Shown: positions 37,050-45,460 of the stretch, piece after piece
How positions within the stretch are numbered: position 1 is the first letter of the stretch
Layout: the number at the start of each line of letters is the position of its first letter
NCBI GenBank assembly: GCA_043808235.1
Contig: JAZDFC010000073.1
Location: forward strand, 1-64,000
DNA from: JAZDFC01 sp043808235
Lineage (GTDB): Bacteria > Bacteroidota > Ignavibacteria > Ignavibacteriales > Melioribacteraceae
Direction of reading: 5' to 3'
Length of the DNA: 64,000 bases
Position numbers and translations under genes: made by a program
The notes under the pieces: generated by a model
What the model was told of the DNA's origin: nothing
Databases searched by the model: none
What the model saw: the letters and a program-made list of their open reading frames with translations, nothing else

Positions 37050-38273
37050 TTATGATTTGGAAATTATTTTATTCATTGTTCCGCATTTCGGACACAGTAC
37101 TTCGGTACGATTAAATCCAGGTGGAACTTTCATCTTTAATCCGCATGTGCAATTAATGAAAGAATAATTGTTTACCGCCATCATCAAATCACCCAGCGTT
37201 CTTTGTTTGGTCCTTGCATTTTCAGTTCCAACGCTCGCTGCCCCGGCTCTGGCGGGAGGTTGAAATGATTCTTTTATTCCCGATTCCGGTATTATTCTGG
37301 AATTAGTTCCTTTTACTTTTGAATAGGCTTCCTGATAATTTGTGTAATTTATTCCTGAAGACATACTTCTTAGAATCCTTATCCTTTCGGAAATCGGAGG
37401 ATGTGTGCTCGTTAAATCTGCAATTTGCATTCCTTTTTTCTTTAGCGGATTTATTATGTACATCGGCGCAGTAACTTTATTTGCAACTGGTAAGTCTTCA
37501 TTTGATGAAGCAATTTTTTCTAATGCTGATGCTAATCCTTCGGGATATCGAGTTAGTCTTACTGCCGATGCATCTGCGAGATACTCACGCTTGCGGGAAA
37601 TGGCGAAATAAAGAAGACGGGCGAGGATTGGTGCGAGGATAGCGAATATAATGGCGAAGATGAGAATAAATATTTGCGATTGTCCCCCGCCAGAAGATTT
37701 ATTGCTGTATCTTTTTGATGAGCCACCGGTAAAGAAAAATCCCCGTAAAAATATTTCTGAAATAAGAACAATCGAACCAATCATAACCCCGGCGAAAGTG
37801 ATGAAGCGGATATCTCTATTCATAATATGGGAAACCTCATGAGCGACAACTCCTTGCAATTCATCCCGGTTCAATTTTGCTAATAGTCCGGCAGTAACAG
37901 CAACAGCACAATTTTCTGGACTGTTGCCGGTTGCGAATGCATTCGGAGCCTCAGCATTGATGATATACACTTTCGGCATTTTAGGCAGAGCCGCAGCTAA
38001 TTTCATTTCCTCAACAACATTAAAAAGTTGCGGATGAACATCTGGAGTTACTTCCTTTGCATTACTTACGGCGAGGACAATCGAGCTGCCGGCAAAATAA
38101 CTTATCATTGATAAAACCAACCAAATAAGCACGGCAATTATGATTCCAAGCAGCCCGCCTTCATCGCCAAAATAAGCACTGCCAGCTAGAAAACCCAAAA
38201 GGATCAAACACACACCCATCACAAAAAATAATATTTGTGACTTCCGCTGATTAGCTCTAATTAATTCCCACAT
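37050..38273 (-). CDS. M48 (HtpX-like) membrane metalloprotease with C-terminal zinc ribbon
   Basis: The open frame begins at 38336, but its first 21 codons run through a palindromic repeat, and the ATG at 38273 starts the conserved family N terminus (MWELIRANQRKS). From there 407 residues. Two transmembrane helices lie at about 13-33 and 41-65. The zinc site HEVSH has His145, Glu146 and His149, and REYLADASAVRLT supplies the third ligand Glu. More membrane segments lie between (MIGSIVLISEIFL, IFILIFAIIFAILAPILARLL). The C terminus adds a zinc-ribbon-like CTCGLKMKVPP...VLCPKCG, unusual for HtpX. HtpX-type proteases degrade damaged membrane proteins. It is last in an operon with LemA and two zinc-ribbon proteins. 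Confidence 0.88.
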   Translation of the reverse strand: MWELIRANQRKSQILFFVMGVCLILLGFLAGSAYFGDEGGLLGIIIAVLIWLVLSMISYFAGSSIVLAVSNAKEVTPDVHPQLFNVVEEMKLAAALPKMPKVYIINAEAPNAFATGNSPENCAVAVTAGLLAKLNRDELQGVVAHEVSHIMNRDIRFITFAGVMIGSIVLISEIFLRGFFFTGGSSKRYSNKSSGGGQSQIFILIFAIIFAILAPILARLLYFAISRKREYLADASAVRLTRYPEGLASALEKIASSNEDLPVANKVTAPMYIINPLKKKGMQIADLTSTHPPISERIRILRSMSSGINYTNYQEAYSKVKGTNSRIIPESGIKESFQPPARAGAASVGTENARTKQRTLGDLMMAVNNYSFINCTCGLKMKVPPGFNRTEVLCPKCGTMNKIISKS

Positions 38274-38288
38274 AGTTAAATTCCACCA

Positions 38289-38348
38289 CTTTGTGCCTTC
38301 GTGCCTTTGTGGCGAGATAATTTGCCACGAAGACACAAGGACACTAAG
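38289..38348. repeat. Imperfect palindromic repeat between lemA and the M48 gene
   Basis: Left arm 38289-38313 and right arm 38324-38348 are inverted copies with about 22 of 25 matches, around a 10-nt loop. The arm motif CTTTGTGCCTTCGTGCC is of a type that recurs as a dispersed repeat in many bacterial genomes (from memory, not searched). It extends the M48 open frame artificially at its 5' end. Confidence 0.65.
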
Positions 38349-38360
38349 ATTTTAAAAAAT

Positions 38361-38921
38361 TTACTTAGAAAAATCTATCTTCGGTACTTCTCTTTCGGCT
38401 TTGTTTTCGAGTTCGAAGAAAACTTCTTTTACGAAGTTGAACATTCCGGCAATAATATTCGAAGGGAACATTTCGATTTTGTTATTATAGAATAAAACCT
38501 GGTCGTTATAGTTCTGTCGGGAAAAAGAAATTTTATTTTCAGTCGATGTTAACTCTTCCTGCAGAGCAAGAAAATTTTGATTTGCTTTTAAATCGGGATA
38601 GTTTTCAACAACAACAGCTAATTTGCCAAGTGCGCTTGATAAAATATTTTCCGCAGCGGCTTTTTCGGAAACTGTTCCCGCGTTCATGGCCTGAGTTCTG
38701 GCTTTGGTTACGGATTCAAGCGTTTCTCTTTCATGATGCATATATCCTTTCACTGTTTCAAGAAGATTGGGGATAAGGTCATGTCTTCTTTTTAGTTGAA
38801 CATCAATTTGAGACCATGCATTCTTTACTTGATTTCTTAATCCAACGAGTGAATTGTAAATCGAAATGAAGTATAAAACTGCAACAATAACAATAATTAT
38901 CAGTACTACGAAGAACGGCAT
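38361..38921 (-). CDS. lemA: LemA family membrane protein
   Basis: Protein of 186 residues with an N-terminal membrane anchor (VVLIIIVIVAVLYFISIYN) followed by the LemA signature (YNSLVGLRNQVKNAWSQIDVQLKRRHDLIPNLLETVKGYMHHERETLESVTKAR, and FLALQEELTSTENKISFSRQNYND). The C-terminal FPSNIIAGMFNF is also typical. The family forms helical bundles anchored in the cytoplasmic membrane with the bulk outside; the biochemical role is poorly understood. It is very often next to an HtpX-like M48 protease or TPM-domain protein, as here. A strong ribosome site (AAGGAGG) precedes the ATG. Confidence 0.93.
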   Translation of the reverse strand: MPFFVVLIIIVIVAVLYFISIYNSLVGLRNQVKNAWSQIDVQLKRRHDLIPNLLETVKGYMHHERETLESVTKARTQAMNAGTVSEKAAAENILSSALGKLAVVVENYPDLKANQNFLALQEELTSTENKISFSRQNYNDQVLFYNNKIEMFPSNIIAGMFNFVKEVFFELENKAEREVPKIDFSK

Positions 38922-38938
38922 TGTGAACCTCCTTATAA

Positions 38939-39331
38939 TTATTTTAATTTATACGCAAAAATACTTTTCAGCTGATTAACGAGAGGATTATCCTCGCTCA
39001 AATTCCCCGCAATTAAAACTTTTTGCAGTTCGTCTTTCTCAAATAAATGCCCTTCGCCTCGCGGACACTTATCAATGATGATTGCTTCCTTCCCTTCAAT
39101 TTTAATTTTATCCATCTTTTTACGGCAATACGGGCATTTCAATTTTTTTTCAGCAACATCTATTCTGATGGAGAGAGAGGAAATAATTTTTTCTTTATTC
39201 GTTGATTCCTCAAGCAGAAATTCCAATTCACCGGAATCAAGCCATGTACTTTCGCACGAAGTACAGTAATCAATTTCAACTTGATTCAGTTCGAGTACAA
39301 TCATCGGCTCTTTGCAGACCGGGCAATTCAT
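38939..39331 (-). CDS. TFIIB-type zinc-ribbon protein
   Basis: Small protein of 130 residues with two zinc-ribbon units. The first is CPVCKEPMIVLELNQVEIDYCTSCESTWLDSGELEFLL, the standard zf-TFIIB form in which the second pair is followed by G-W-LD-GEL. The second starts KCPYCRKKMDKI and continues to IIDKCPRGEGHLFEKDEL, where the last zinc pair is degenerate (one Cys and possibly His). The role is unknown, but the gene lies 17 bp upstream of lemA with GGAG before its ATG, so it should be part of the same operon. Confidence 0.8.
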   Translation of the reverse strand: MNCPVCKEPMIVLELNQVEIDYCTSCESTWLDSGELEFLLEESTNKEKIISSLSIRIDVAEKKLKCPYCRKKMDKIKIEGKEAIIIDKCPRGEGHLFEKDELQKVLIAGNLSEDNPLVNQLKSIFAYKLK

Positions 39332-39346
39332 TCTAACTCCAATAGT

Positions 39347-39916
39347 TTATTCGCTTTTATTTTCTTTTAATAGTGATGCAAAGTAAATCGAAATTCCAAA
39401 TAAACCTAAACCGGAAATCATCCCTAAAAATATAAGAAAATTTCCGCCGGAAATTTCATTCATTAAAAATCCGGGATTGAAAAAATATCCTAATTTATAA
39501 CCATGATAAGTACCTGTATATGTTAATAGGTTGCCTGCGCCCGAACCAATGTATGCTGCAATTAAAAACTTCGAAATAAGATAAATTCCCTTTATACGGA
39601 TTATTCTTCTTTCAAATTCTTTTATTACTCCTAATACTGCATAAATGTAAAGCCCGATAATAAATATTTCGCTTTCACTAATGAATTTCGGAATAAAAAG
39701 GACTCCGGCAGCAAATAACAATATTCTTAAAAAAAGCCGGACATAAATTTCGGGATTATCCACAAAATTGATTTTTACAGATAGCTCCCTCACTATTGTA
39801 TCTGCAAGACCTTCACTTGCTGTATTTTCAGGTTTCTCCACACCGCAGTTTGGACATGTTCGTTCTTCCGCATCGGATTTGTATTTACAGTTATTACAGA
39901 TTGTTAAATATTTCAT
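39347..39916 (-). CDS. Membrane protein with N-terminal zinc ribbon
   Basis: Protein of 189 residues. Residues ~6-26 form a compact zinc ribbon (CNNCKYKSDAEERTCPNCG). Several hydrophobic segments follow (FLRILLFAAGVLFIPKFI, IFIIGLYIYAVLGVI, YLISKFLIAAYIGSGAG, FLIFLGMISGLGLFGISIYFASLL), suggesting four membrane helices. I do not recognise a named family. It is the first gene of the four-gene zinc-ribbon/LemA/M48 operon and ends 15 bp before the next gene. Confidence 0.65.
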   Translation of the reverse strand: MKYLTICNNCKYKSDAEERTCPNCGVEKPENTASEGLADTIVRELSVKINFVDNPEIYVRLFLRILLFAAGVLFIPKFISESEIFIIGLYIYAVLGVIKEFERRIIRIKGIYLISKFLIAAYIGSGAGNLLTYTGTYHGYKLGYFFNPGFLMNEISGGNFLIFLGMISGLGLFGISIYFASLLKENKSE

Positions 39917-40140
39917 TCGCTGCTTATCCGGTTACCCCAATTGCGAAAATAAAATTAGCTTCGCTAAGTTAAAAAAAATTTCAGCTTTCTGTATGCTTTA
40001 AATATAATATTCAAGTATTCATTGTAATTTTCATGGGGGAAACACTTGCCACTAATTACACAAATTTTCGCGAGTTTTTCTACAAGTTGTTTTCGTGTTA
40101 ATTGGTGAAATTCGTGGCTGAATAACTGGATTTTATAATT

Positions 40141-40163
40141 GGCCGTTCCGAATCTGAACGGCC
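40141..40163. terminator. Hairpin after the lipoprotein gene
   Basis: GGCCGTTC (40141-40148) pairs with GAACGGCC (40156-40163) around a 7-nt loop, 25 bp past the stop of the lipoprotein gene. There is no clear U-run on the minus strand. Confidence 0.45.
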
Positions 40164-40187
40164 ATTCATAAAACTGATTTGTTCAAA

Positions 40188-40889
40188 TTATAATTTTGTA
40201 AACCGCAGCATTTGGGGTGGTTTGAAATCCGCTCGTTCTCTTCCGCCATTATGAATTTCGAGATCCCCGTAAAAATCAAGATAAGTATTATTTGATGAAG
40301 CGGTTACTATAGTTGGTCCCCAATTCAAACTAATTGAATGCGAAGGGTGAGTGCCTGCGGCATCTCTTGCCGCAATTGAAATATGTTCCGTAAATTGTTT
40401 GGAAGGCTTGAAGGTAGTGCATTCCCAAATTACTACGTTTCCACCTTGATGTTCAACAAATTCTTTGTCATCAAATGGCATTGTAAATTGCTGCCCGTCT
40501 GCACCCCAAACAAAGCTACCGAAATAAACATAAACACGATGCGTTTGAATGCCGGCAGGTTTGTTCTCCTTGGCAAGCTGAACAGATGTTACATTCATCC
40601 GGATTGTAATATTGGCAAACGGCGCTTCCGCATCACCCGGAACAACAGCTTCCCATGTTCCAAGCAGCCAATTTTCACTTCTTGATTGTTCAGTATCGGA
40701 ATATGCCGGACTTTCATCCGTTGCAGCATCCGGTTTCGTGTTTTGAGTAACCGGTGGATTTTCTTGATTAATATTTTGCGGCGTTTCAGTTTGATTACTC
40801 GTTTCGCTTTTGCAGCCGGATTGAATGACTAGAAATACAAGGACAATGAAAAGGAAGAAGAATCCATCTAAAAATTTTTTGTGTTTCAT
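40188..40889 (-). CDS. Lipoprotein of unknown function
   Basis: Protein of 233 residues with a lipoprotein signal (FFFLFIVLVFLVIQSGC, lipid-anchored Cys at about residue 26). A low-complexity linker rich in N, Q, E and T follows (SNQTETPQNINQENPPVTQ). The globular part from about residue 75 (ENWLLGTWEAVVPGDAEAPF...) has alternating strands and looks like a lipocalin-type or META-like beta barrel, beginning with the L-GTWE pattern of lipocalin-like domains. The function is unknown. It lies downstream of two small secreted proteins on the same strand but is separated from them by a hairpin. Confidence 0.6.
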   Translation of the reverse strand: MKHKKFLDGFFFLFIVLVFLVIQSGCKSETSNQTETPQNINQENPPVTQNTKPDAATDESPAYSDTEQSRSENWLLGTWEAVVPGDAEAPFANITIRMNVTSVQLAKENKPAGIQTHRVYVYFGSFVWGADGQQFTMPFDDKEFVEHQGGNVVIWECTTFKPSKQFTEHISIAARDAAGTHPSHSISLNWGPTIVTASSNNTYLDFYGDLEIHNGGRERADFKPPQMLRFTKL

Positions 40890-40948
40890 CTTAACCTCAA
40901 TTTATTTGTTACTACTCCTAAGATAAATGAGACATCAACGTTGGCAAC

Positions 40949-40978
40949 TTTGAGCCTCCCGAAAACGAGAGGCTCAAA
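40949..40978. terminator. Hairpin after the small secreted protein gene
   Basis: TTTGAGCCTC (40949-40958) and its inverted copy at 40969-40978 form a 10-bp stem with a 10-nt loop directly after the gene ending at 40990. No long U-run follows. Confidence 0.5.
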
Positions 40979-40989
40979 TTGAATTTCTA

Positions 40990-41355
40990 TTACGGAAGTC
41001 GAATCCATGAATCCGTAGCAAAAAATTCTCCGGTCTGCTCTAATAAAACAAGTTCGTCATTCGAATTTATTTGGATTACAAGATTCCCGCTCTGCATAAT
41101 AAAACCTTTGGGAACATCAGCCCAAAGCACAGTAATTGTATTGCCACTTATTACTCCATGCGCTACGTTCGACCATGCCGGTGATTCGGCAACTTCCTCA
41201 CCGTACCATAAAACATCATTACCTAATTGTCGAATATAGTATTTCCCTCCGCCTCCCTCAAAAACTCCATCTAAATTATAATCTTGCGAAAAAGAGATTG
41301 CCGGGAATAACATTAAGGCAAGGGCACAATAAATAATTGATTTTTTGAAGTTCAT
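40990..41355 (-). CDS. Small secreted protein, paralogue of its neighbour, no sorting tail
   Basis: The frame is open from 41415, but the ATG at 41355 starts a signal peptide (MNFKKSIIYCALALMLFPAISFSQ) and has AAGGAA upstream, giving 121 residues. The ~95-residue mature part (LDGVFEGGGGKYYIRQLGNDVLWYGEE...VAHGVISGNTITVLWADVPKGF) is nearly identical to that of the gene at 41428-42108 but stops at SWIRLP, where the neighbour continues into a T9SS tail. The strand-rich pattern suggests a small beta barrel. The function is unknown. The pair appears to be a recent duplication in which this copy lost, or never had, the sorting domain. Confidence 0.75.
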   Translation of the reverse strand: MNFKKSIIYCALALMLFPAISFSQDYNLDGVFEGGGGKYYIRQLGNDVLWYGEEVAESPAWSNVAHGVISGNTITVLWADVPKGFIMQSGNLVIQINSNDELVLLEQTGEFFATDSWIRLP

Positions 41356-41427
41356 TTTCTTAATTCCTTTTTTATTTATAAAATTTTTAAAGTGATTATT
41401 TTTTATCAAACTCATCTGCTGAAAAAA

Positions 41428-42108
41428 TCATTTGAGTAAAACCATCTTGCGTGTTGTTTGCGATGCCGATGTAATCAATCTGTAATAGTAAACCCCTGCT
41501 GATAATGATGACGCGTCAAAGTTGATTTTGTATTCGCCCGGTGATTTAAATTCATCAATAAGCGTTGTTATTTCATTGCCGAGTATATCGTAAATTTTTA
41601 ATTCAACATTACTGCCGACTGCCATCTGCCAGCTGATTACTGTGTTTGGATTAAATGGATTGGGATAATTCTGCGAGAGATAGAATCCGTTAACAGCAGT
41701 TTCGATATTACCTTCGACTCCAGTGGTGGTTCTCGTCCATAAATCAGTACCGAAAAATTCACCGGTCTGTTCGAGCAAAACAAGTTCATCATCAGAATTA
41801 ATCTGTATTACAAGATTACCGCTCTGCATAATAAAACCTTTAGGAACATCAGCCCACAAAACAGTAATTGTATTTCCACTAATTACACCGTGTGCAACGT
41901 TTGACCAGCCGGGCGCGACGGCATCTTCTTCTCCGTACCATAAAAGCTCATCCCCCAATTGTCTAAGGTAATACAAACCGCCGCCGCCGCTAAAAACTCC
42001 ATCTAAAGAATAGGTGGTGGTTTTTTCAGTGCCATTCTGCGAAAATGTAACAGCAGGTATTATCATCAACGCAAGAATGCAAATAATTAGTAAATTTTTG
42101 TAGTTCAT
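41428..42108 (-). CDS. Small secreted protein with T9SS tail
   Basis: Protein of 226 residues: signal peptide (to TFSQ), a ~100-residue strand-rich domain (LDGVFSGGGGLYYLRQLGDELLWYGEE...), then a T9SS sorting tail (QNYPNPFNPNTVISWQ, YDILGNEITTLIDE, SAGVYYYRLI, TRKMVLLK). GGAG lies eight bases before the ATG. The domain is shared with the downstream gene at 40990-41355. The role is unknown; the tail predicts transport across the outer membrane and anchoring or release. Confidence 0.8.
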   Translation of the reverse strand: MNYKNLLIICILALMIIPAVTFSQNGTEKTTTYSLDGVFSGGGGLYYLRQLGDELLWYGEEDAVAPGWSNVAHGVISGNTITVLWADVPKGFIMQSGNLVIQINSDDELVLLEQTGEFFGTDLWTRTTTGVEGNIETAVNGFYLSQNYPNPFNPNTVISWQMAVGSNVELKIYDILGNEITTLIDEFKSPGEYKINFDASSLSAGVYYYRLITSASQTTRKMVLLK

Positions 42109-42171
42109 TGTTTTAACTCCAGTTTTTGTTTATAAATATTTCTTAGTTATCCAAACAAATATTTTATTAAA

Positions 42172-42199
42172 ACCATGCCGCTCTTTTGAGCGGCATGGT
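42172..42199 (-). terminator. Rho-independent terminator after the repeat protein gene
   Basis: An 11-bp perfect stem (ACCATGCCGCT at 42172-42182 with 42189-42199), 6-nt loop, followed on the minus strand by TTTTAATAAAAT. It lies 15 bp past the stop of the gene at 42215-43432. Confidence 0.7.
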
Positions 42200-42214
42200 A
42201 AAAAAGCATTCTCG

Positions 42215-43432
42215 CTACTTAAGCAAAATCATTTTATGAGTTATCTGTACTGCAGGAGTGATTAATCTATAATAGTAAACTCCGGCTGAAAGCGAACATG
42301 CATCGAAACTTATTTTGTACATTCCCGGCGTTTTGTATTCATCAACCAGCGTGGTAATTTCTTTCCCAAGTGCATCATAAATTTTTAACTGCACATTACT
42401 GAAAACTGATAACTGATAACTGATTACTGTAGTTGGATTAAACGGATTAGGATAATTGTTATATAACTTGAAATCAGAAACTACCGGACTTGCATCGCTA
42501 ACTTCTGTTACTTGCTGGTAGGTATAGGTTATACGCATATAGTTTACCCAGGCGCCGCCTTCCCAGTCCTGCATCAGCATTTCAATAGGATTAGCATTTG
42601 AATCATATGTATAAGTCGACATCCCATTATATTCCCATGTAGTTCCCATCCAACTCTCAACAAGTTCGGAAGCAGTTGTTTTATCTGCGTTGTATGTAAA
42701 AGTTGTGCGGCTTGCATCAGCCCAATCAGTTCCTGCCCATGTCTGCCCTAACTGTACTTCAATTAAATTATTAGAATTATATGTGTAGATTGATTTTGAA
42801 ATATTCATCCAGTCGCCGCCAATCCACATTTGATAAATACTAGTTACAGCCAATCCGTTACCATTAAATTCACTTGTCATCCGGGAGGAATTTACCCAAT
42901 TGCCGTCTGTCCACGATTGAAGCAGGTATTCAGTTTGGTTCCCTCCAACATATGTATAAATTGATTTGGAAAGATTTATATATGCACCGCCATCCCACTG
43001 TTGCAGCAAGGCTTCAATCATATTGCCTTCACCATCGTAAGTGAAAGTTGTTTTCATATCGGGCACCCAATTTGCGCCATCCCAATCCTCGGTAAAATAG
43101 GAAACGGGGTTTAAACCACCATCGTATTGATAAATCATTTTTGCCGTGTTAATCCAATTGTTATCCTGCCTTCTTTGGGTAATTGAATAATCTACAGTTC
43201 CATTCGAATTGTAATAAAACATATTGTAGGACATGCCGGTCCAATCTCCGGTTTCCCACGTTTCGGATAACATTGTGCTGATTGCCCACCCGTCACTTAT
43301 AATCGGAAGAAATATTTCTTCTTGACCAAATTTATTGGATGGGGAAACCCGGTCTCCAAAACAATTATTGTTTGTTTGTCCTGATACAACCACAGAACAG
43401 AAGACAATTAATATTAAAAATAGTTTTTTCAT
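42215..43432 (-). CDS. Secreted T9SS protein with YD-like tandem repeats
   Basis: Protein of 405 residues with signal peptide (MKKLFLILIVFCSVVVSGQ) and a GGAG ribosome site. Residues ~60-315 form about seven tandem units of ~32-38 residues with the pattern W-GG/D-W-N-SK-IYTYN-NGN--E-L-Q (for example GGAYINLSKSIYTYVGGNQTEYLLQSW), resembling RHS/YD-type beta-strand repeats. A T9SS tail follows (NNYPNPFNPTTVISYQL, YDALGKEITTLVDE, SAGVYYYRLI). The function is unknown; such repeats often bind carbohydrates. The start overlaps the stop of the upstream degenerate receiver gene by 4 bp, so the two are likely translationally coupled. Confidence 0.8.
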   Translation of the reverse strand: MKKLFLILIVFCSVVVSGQTNNNCFGDRVSPSNKFGQEEIFLPIISDGWAISTMLSETWETGDWTGMSYNMFYYNSNGTVDYSITQRRQDNNWINTAKMIYQYDGGLNPVSYFTEDWDGANWVPDMKTTFTYDGEGNMIEALLQQWDGGAYINLSKSIYTYVGGNQTEYLLQSWTDGNWVNSSRMTSEFNGNGLAVTSIYQMWIGGDWMNISKSIYTYNSNNLIEVQLGQTWAGTDWADASRTTFTYNADKTTASELVESWMGTTWEYNGMSTYTYDSNANPIEMLMQDWEGGAWVNYMRITYTYQQVTEVSDASPVVSDFKLYNNYPNPFNPTTVISYQLSVFSNVQLKIYDALGKEITTLVDEYKTPGMYKISFDACSLSAGVYYYRLITPAVQITHKMILLK

Positions 43433-43842
43433 TTTTCGCTCCGTTTTGATTTTACATTTTCTATTTGCTTAATTATTGTATTCAAATCGATAGGTTTTTC
43501 TATAAGCACGAGGTCAATATTATCCGGTAAAAGTTTGCCGGATACTTCATTAATATCGGGGAGAGAGATAAGAAATTTTGCATTTTGATTATCGTCGGCT
43601 AATCGTTTTATATTATCTGCATCATGTTTGGCGATGTGATTTAATCCGGCGATAATTACTGCCAAATCTTTTCCGGCTGAAAGTTTGATAGCATCATCCA
43701 AATTATCCGTCATAATTATTTCAGCAAAGTGATTCATCAGCGCAACCGCAATGCCTTTCTTCACATTTTCGTCTTTGTCGATAATCAGAACCGAATGGAG
43801 TTTGTCTTGTGAAGCAGTAGAAAGAATATTTGTTGGGCACAT
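43429..43842 (-). CDS. Degenerate (pseudo-)receiver domain protein
   Basis: Protein of 137 residues with a receiver-like fold pattern: a hydrophobic strand then acidic residues (LHSVLIIDKDENVKKGIAVALMNHF), a second strand (DLAVIIAGLNHI) and the K-P turn (LVLIEKPIDLNTIIKQIEN). Where the phospho-acceptor Asp should lie the sequence has VIIAGLN, so it probably cannot be phosphorylated in the normal way. There is no output domain. It overlaps by 4 bp the T9SS repeat protein downstream, an unusual pairing. It lies 223 bp from the NtrC-type gene upstream on the same strand. Confidence 0.65.
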   Translation of the reverse strand: MCPTNILSTASQDKLHSVLIIDKDENVKKGIAVALMNHFAEIIMTDNLDDAIKLSAGKDLAVIIAGLNHIAKHDADNIKRLADDNQNAKFLISLPDINEVSGKLLPDNIDLVLIEKPIDLNTIIKQIENVKSKRSEK

Positions 43843-44065
43843 AAGTTTTCCGGTATTATGATTCAGAATTTTTTTACAAGCAATTCAATTATGATACCGG
43901 AAAATTTTAGTTGGTTTTTATTCAATAAACATAGGATTCGTACTTTTGAAAAAATGAGAAGTTAAGCGTACTTTACATGTACTTCGAAGAGAAATGTTAT
44001 TTTAATTGGAAAAAGTGATTTTGAAAAGTTACAGTATGTAAAGTTTCATTTACTATGAAATTACG

Positions 44066-45460
44066 CTATCCGGCAAGTGTTTCTTTATCGAACTGAAGTT
44101 CGTACTGTTTGATTTTTTTGTGAAGCGATACACGCGATAATCCAATAGTATCGGCAGTTTTCGTGATGTTCCCGTTATTCTTTTTCAGATGATATTTGAG
44201 ATATTCCTTCTCAAACATTTCAACAGCTCCATTTAACGCGGGCTGAAATGGGATATTCTCCCATTCGCTCCCGGTGCATGTTATCAAAGATTTTGCTTCG
44301 TTCGCAAAAGTCGCAGGAAGGTCTTCAAGCGATACCAAATCTTTATCGGTTGTAACGAGAATTCTCCTTACAAGATTTTCAAGTTCCCTGATATTGCCCT
44401 GCCATGCATAACACATCATTGCCTCGATAGCCTGATTTGAAAACTTCACCTTCTTATTGCTTTTGGATTGAAATAAATCGAGGAAATGCTTGAGCAGCAT
44501 CGGAATATCTTCGACTCTTTCTTTTAATGAAGGAAGATGTAATTCAATGACATTCATTCGGTAGAATAAATCCTCGCGGAATTTGCCCTCTTTTACAAGC
44601 TCTTGTAAATTAACATTCGAAGCGCCGAGGACACGAATATTTGTTTCGATACATTGAGTGCTGCCGAGCGGTTGTATTTTGTGGTCCTGTAAAACCCGGA
44701 GCAATTTTGCCTGCAGACGCGGACTCATCTCGCTAACTTCATCGAGGAAAAGCGAGCCGCAGTTTGCCGATTCGAACAAACCCATTTTGTCTTTCATCGC
44801 ACCAGTGAAGGCGCCTTTAACGTAACCGAACAATTCACTTTCGAGTAAATCATCCGGCAGGGCAGCACAGTTAATGGCTACGAACGGGCAGCCAGCCCGG
44901 TTGCTTTTCGAATGGATGTTTCTCGCGGCGAGTTCCTTGCCGGTACCGCTTTGTCCATAGATCATTACCGGCACATCGGGATCGGCAGCAATTTTTAAAA
45001 TCATTTCTTTTACTCTGCGAATGGCTACGGACGTTCCGATTATTTCCGGGAATTCCAGGCTGTTCAGTTTCTGTTTCAGCTTGATATTCTCCGAAAGTAA
45101 ATTTTTCTTTTCGTCTATCTTTCTAATTTTAATTCGAAGCTCTTCCAGGTTCAATGGCTTAGTGAGATAATCATCAGCTCCAATTTTCATAGCTTCAACT
45201 GCATTTTCAATTGATGCAAAAGCCGTTATCATTATAAAAGGCATTGTGTCTGTCTGTTCTTTTATCTTTGTTAATAATTCAAGTCCGGTCATGTTTGGCA
45301 TCATCATATCGGATATAATTAAATCGAATTGCTTACTGGAATATTCCTCGTGCGCTTTTAAACCATCTTCCACAGCGGTTACAATATGTCCTTCATTCGT
45401 TAAAAACATTTCGATGCCTTTGCGAATATGCTGTTCATCTTCTGCTAATAATATTCTCAT
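44066..45460 (-). CDS. NtrC-family sigma54-dependent response regulator
   Basis: Response regulator of 464 residues. I start at the ATG at 45460 (MRILLAEDEQ), which has CCGGAG close upstream and overlaps the stop of the kinase gene as ATGA; the open frame starts at 45484. The receiver has phospho-acceptor Asp51 in LIISDMMMPN. The AAA+ domain follows: VPVMIYGQSGTGKELAA (Walker A), the sigma54-contacting loop GAFTGA, LFLDEVSEM (Walker B) and the arginine-finger region. The C terminus is a Fis-type helix-turn-helix (ITKTADTIGLSRVSLHKKIKQY). It activates sigma54 promoters from upstream sites and is paired with the membrane kinase just upstream. Confidence 0.95.
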   Translation of the reverse strand: MRILLAEDEQHIRKGIEMFLTNEGHIVTAVEDGLKAHEEYSSKQFDLIISDMMMPNMTGLELLTKIKEQTDTMPFIMITAFASIENAVEAMKIGADDYLTKPLNLEELRIKIRKIDEKKNLLSENIKLKQKLNSLEFPEIIGTSVAIRRVKEMILKIAADPDVPVMIYGQSGTGKELAARNIHSKSNRAGCPFVAINCAALPDDLLESELFGYVKGAFTGAMKDKMGLFESANCGSLFLDEVSEMSPRLQAKLLRVLQDHKIQPLGSTQCIETNIRVLGASNVNLQELVKEGKFREDLFYRMNVIELHLPSLKERVEDIPMLLKHFLDLFQSKSNKKVKFSNQAIEAMMCYAWQGNIRELENLVRRILVTTDKDLVSLEDLPATFANEAKSLITCTGSEWENIPFQPALNGAVEMFEKEYLKYHLKKNNGNITKTADTIGLSRVSLHKKIKQYELQFDKETLAG

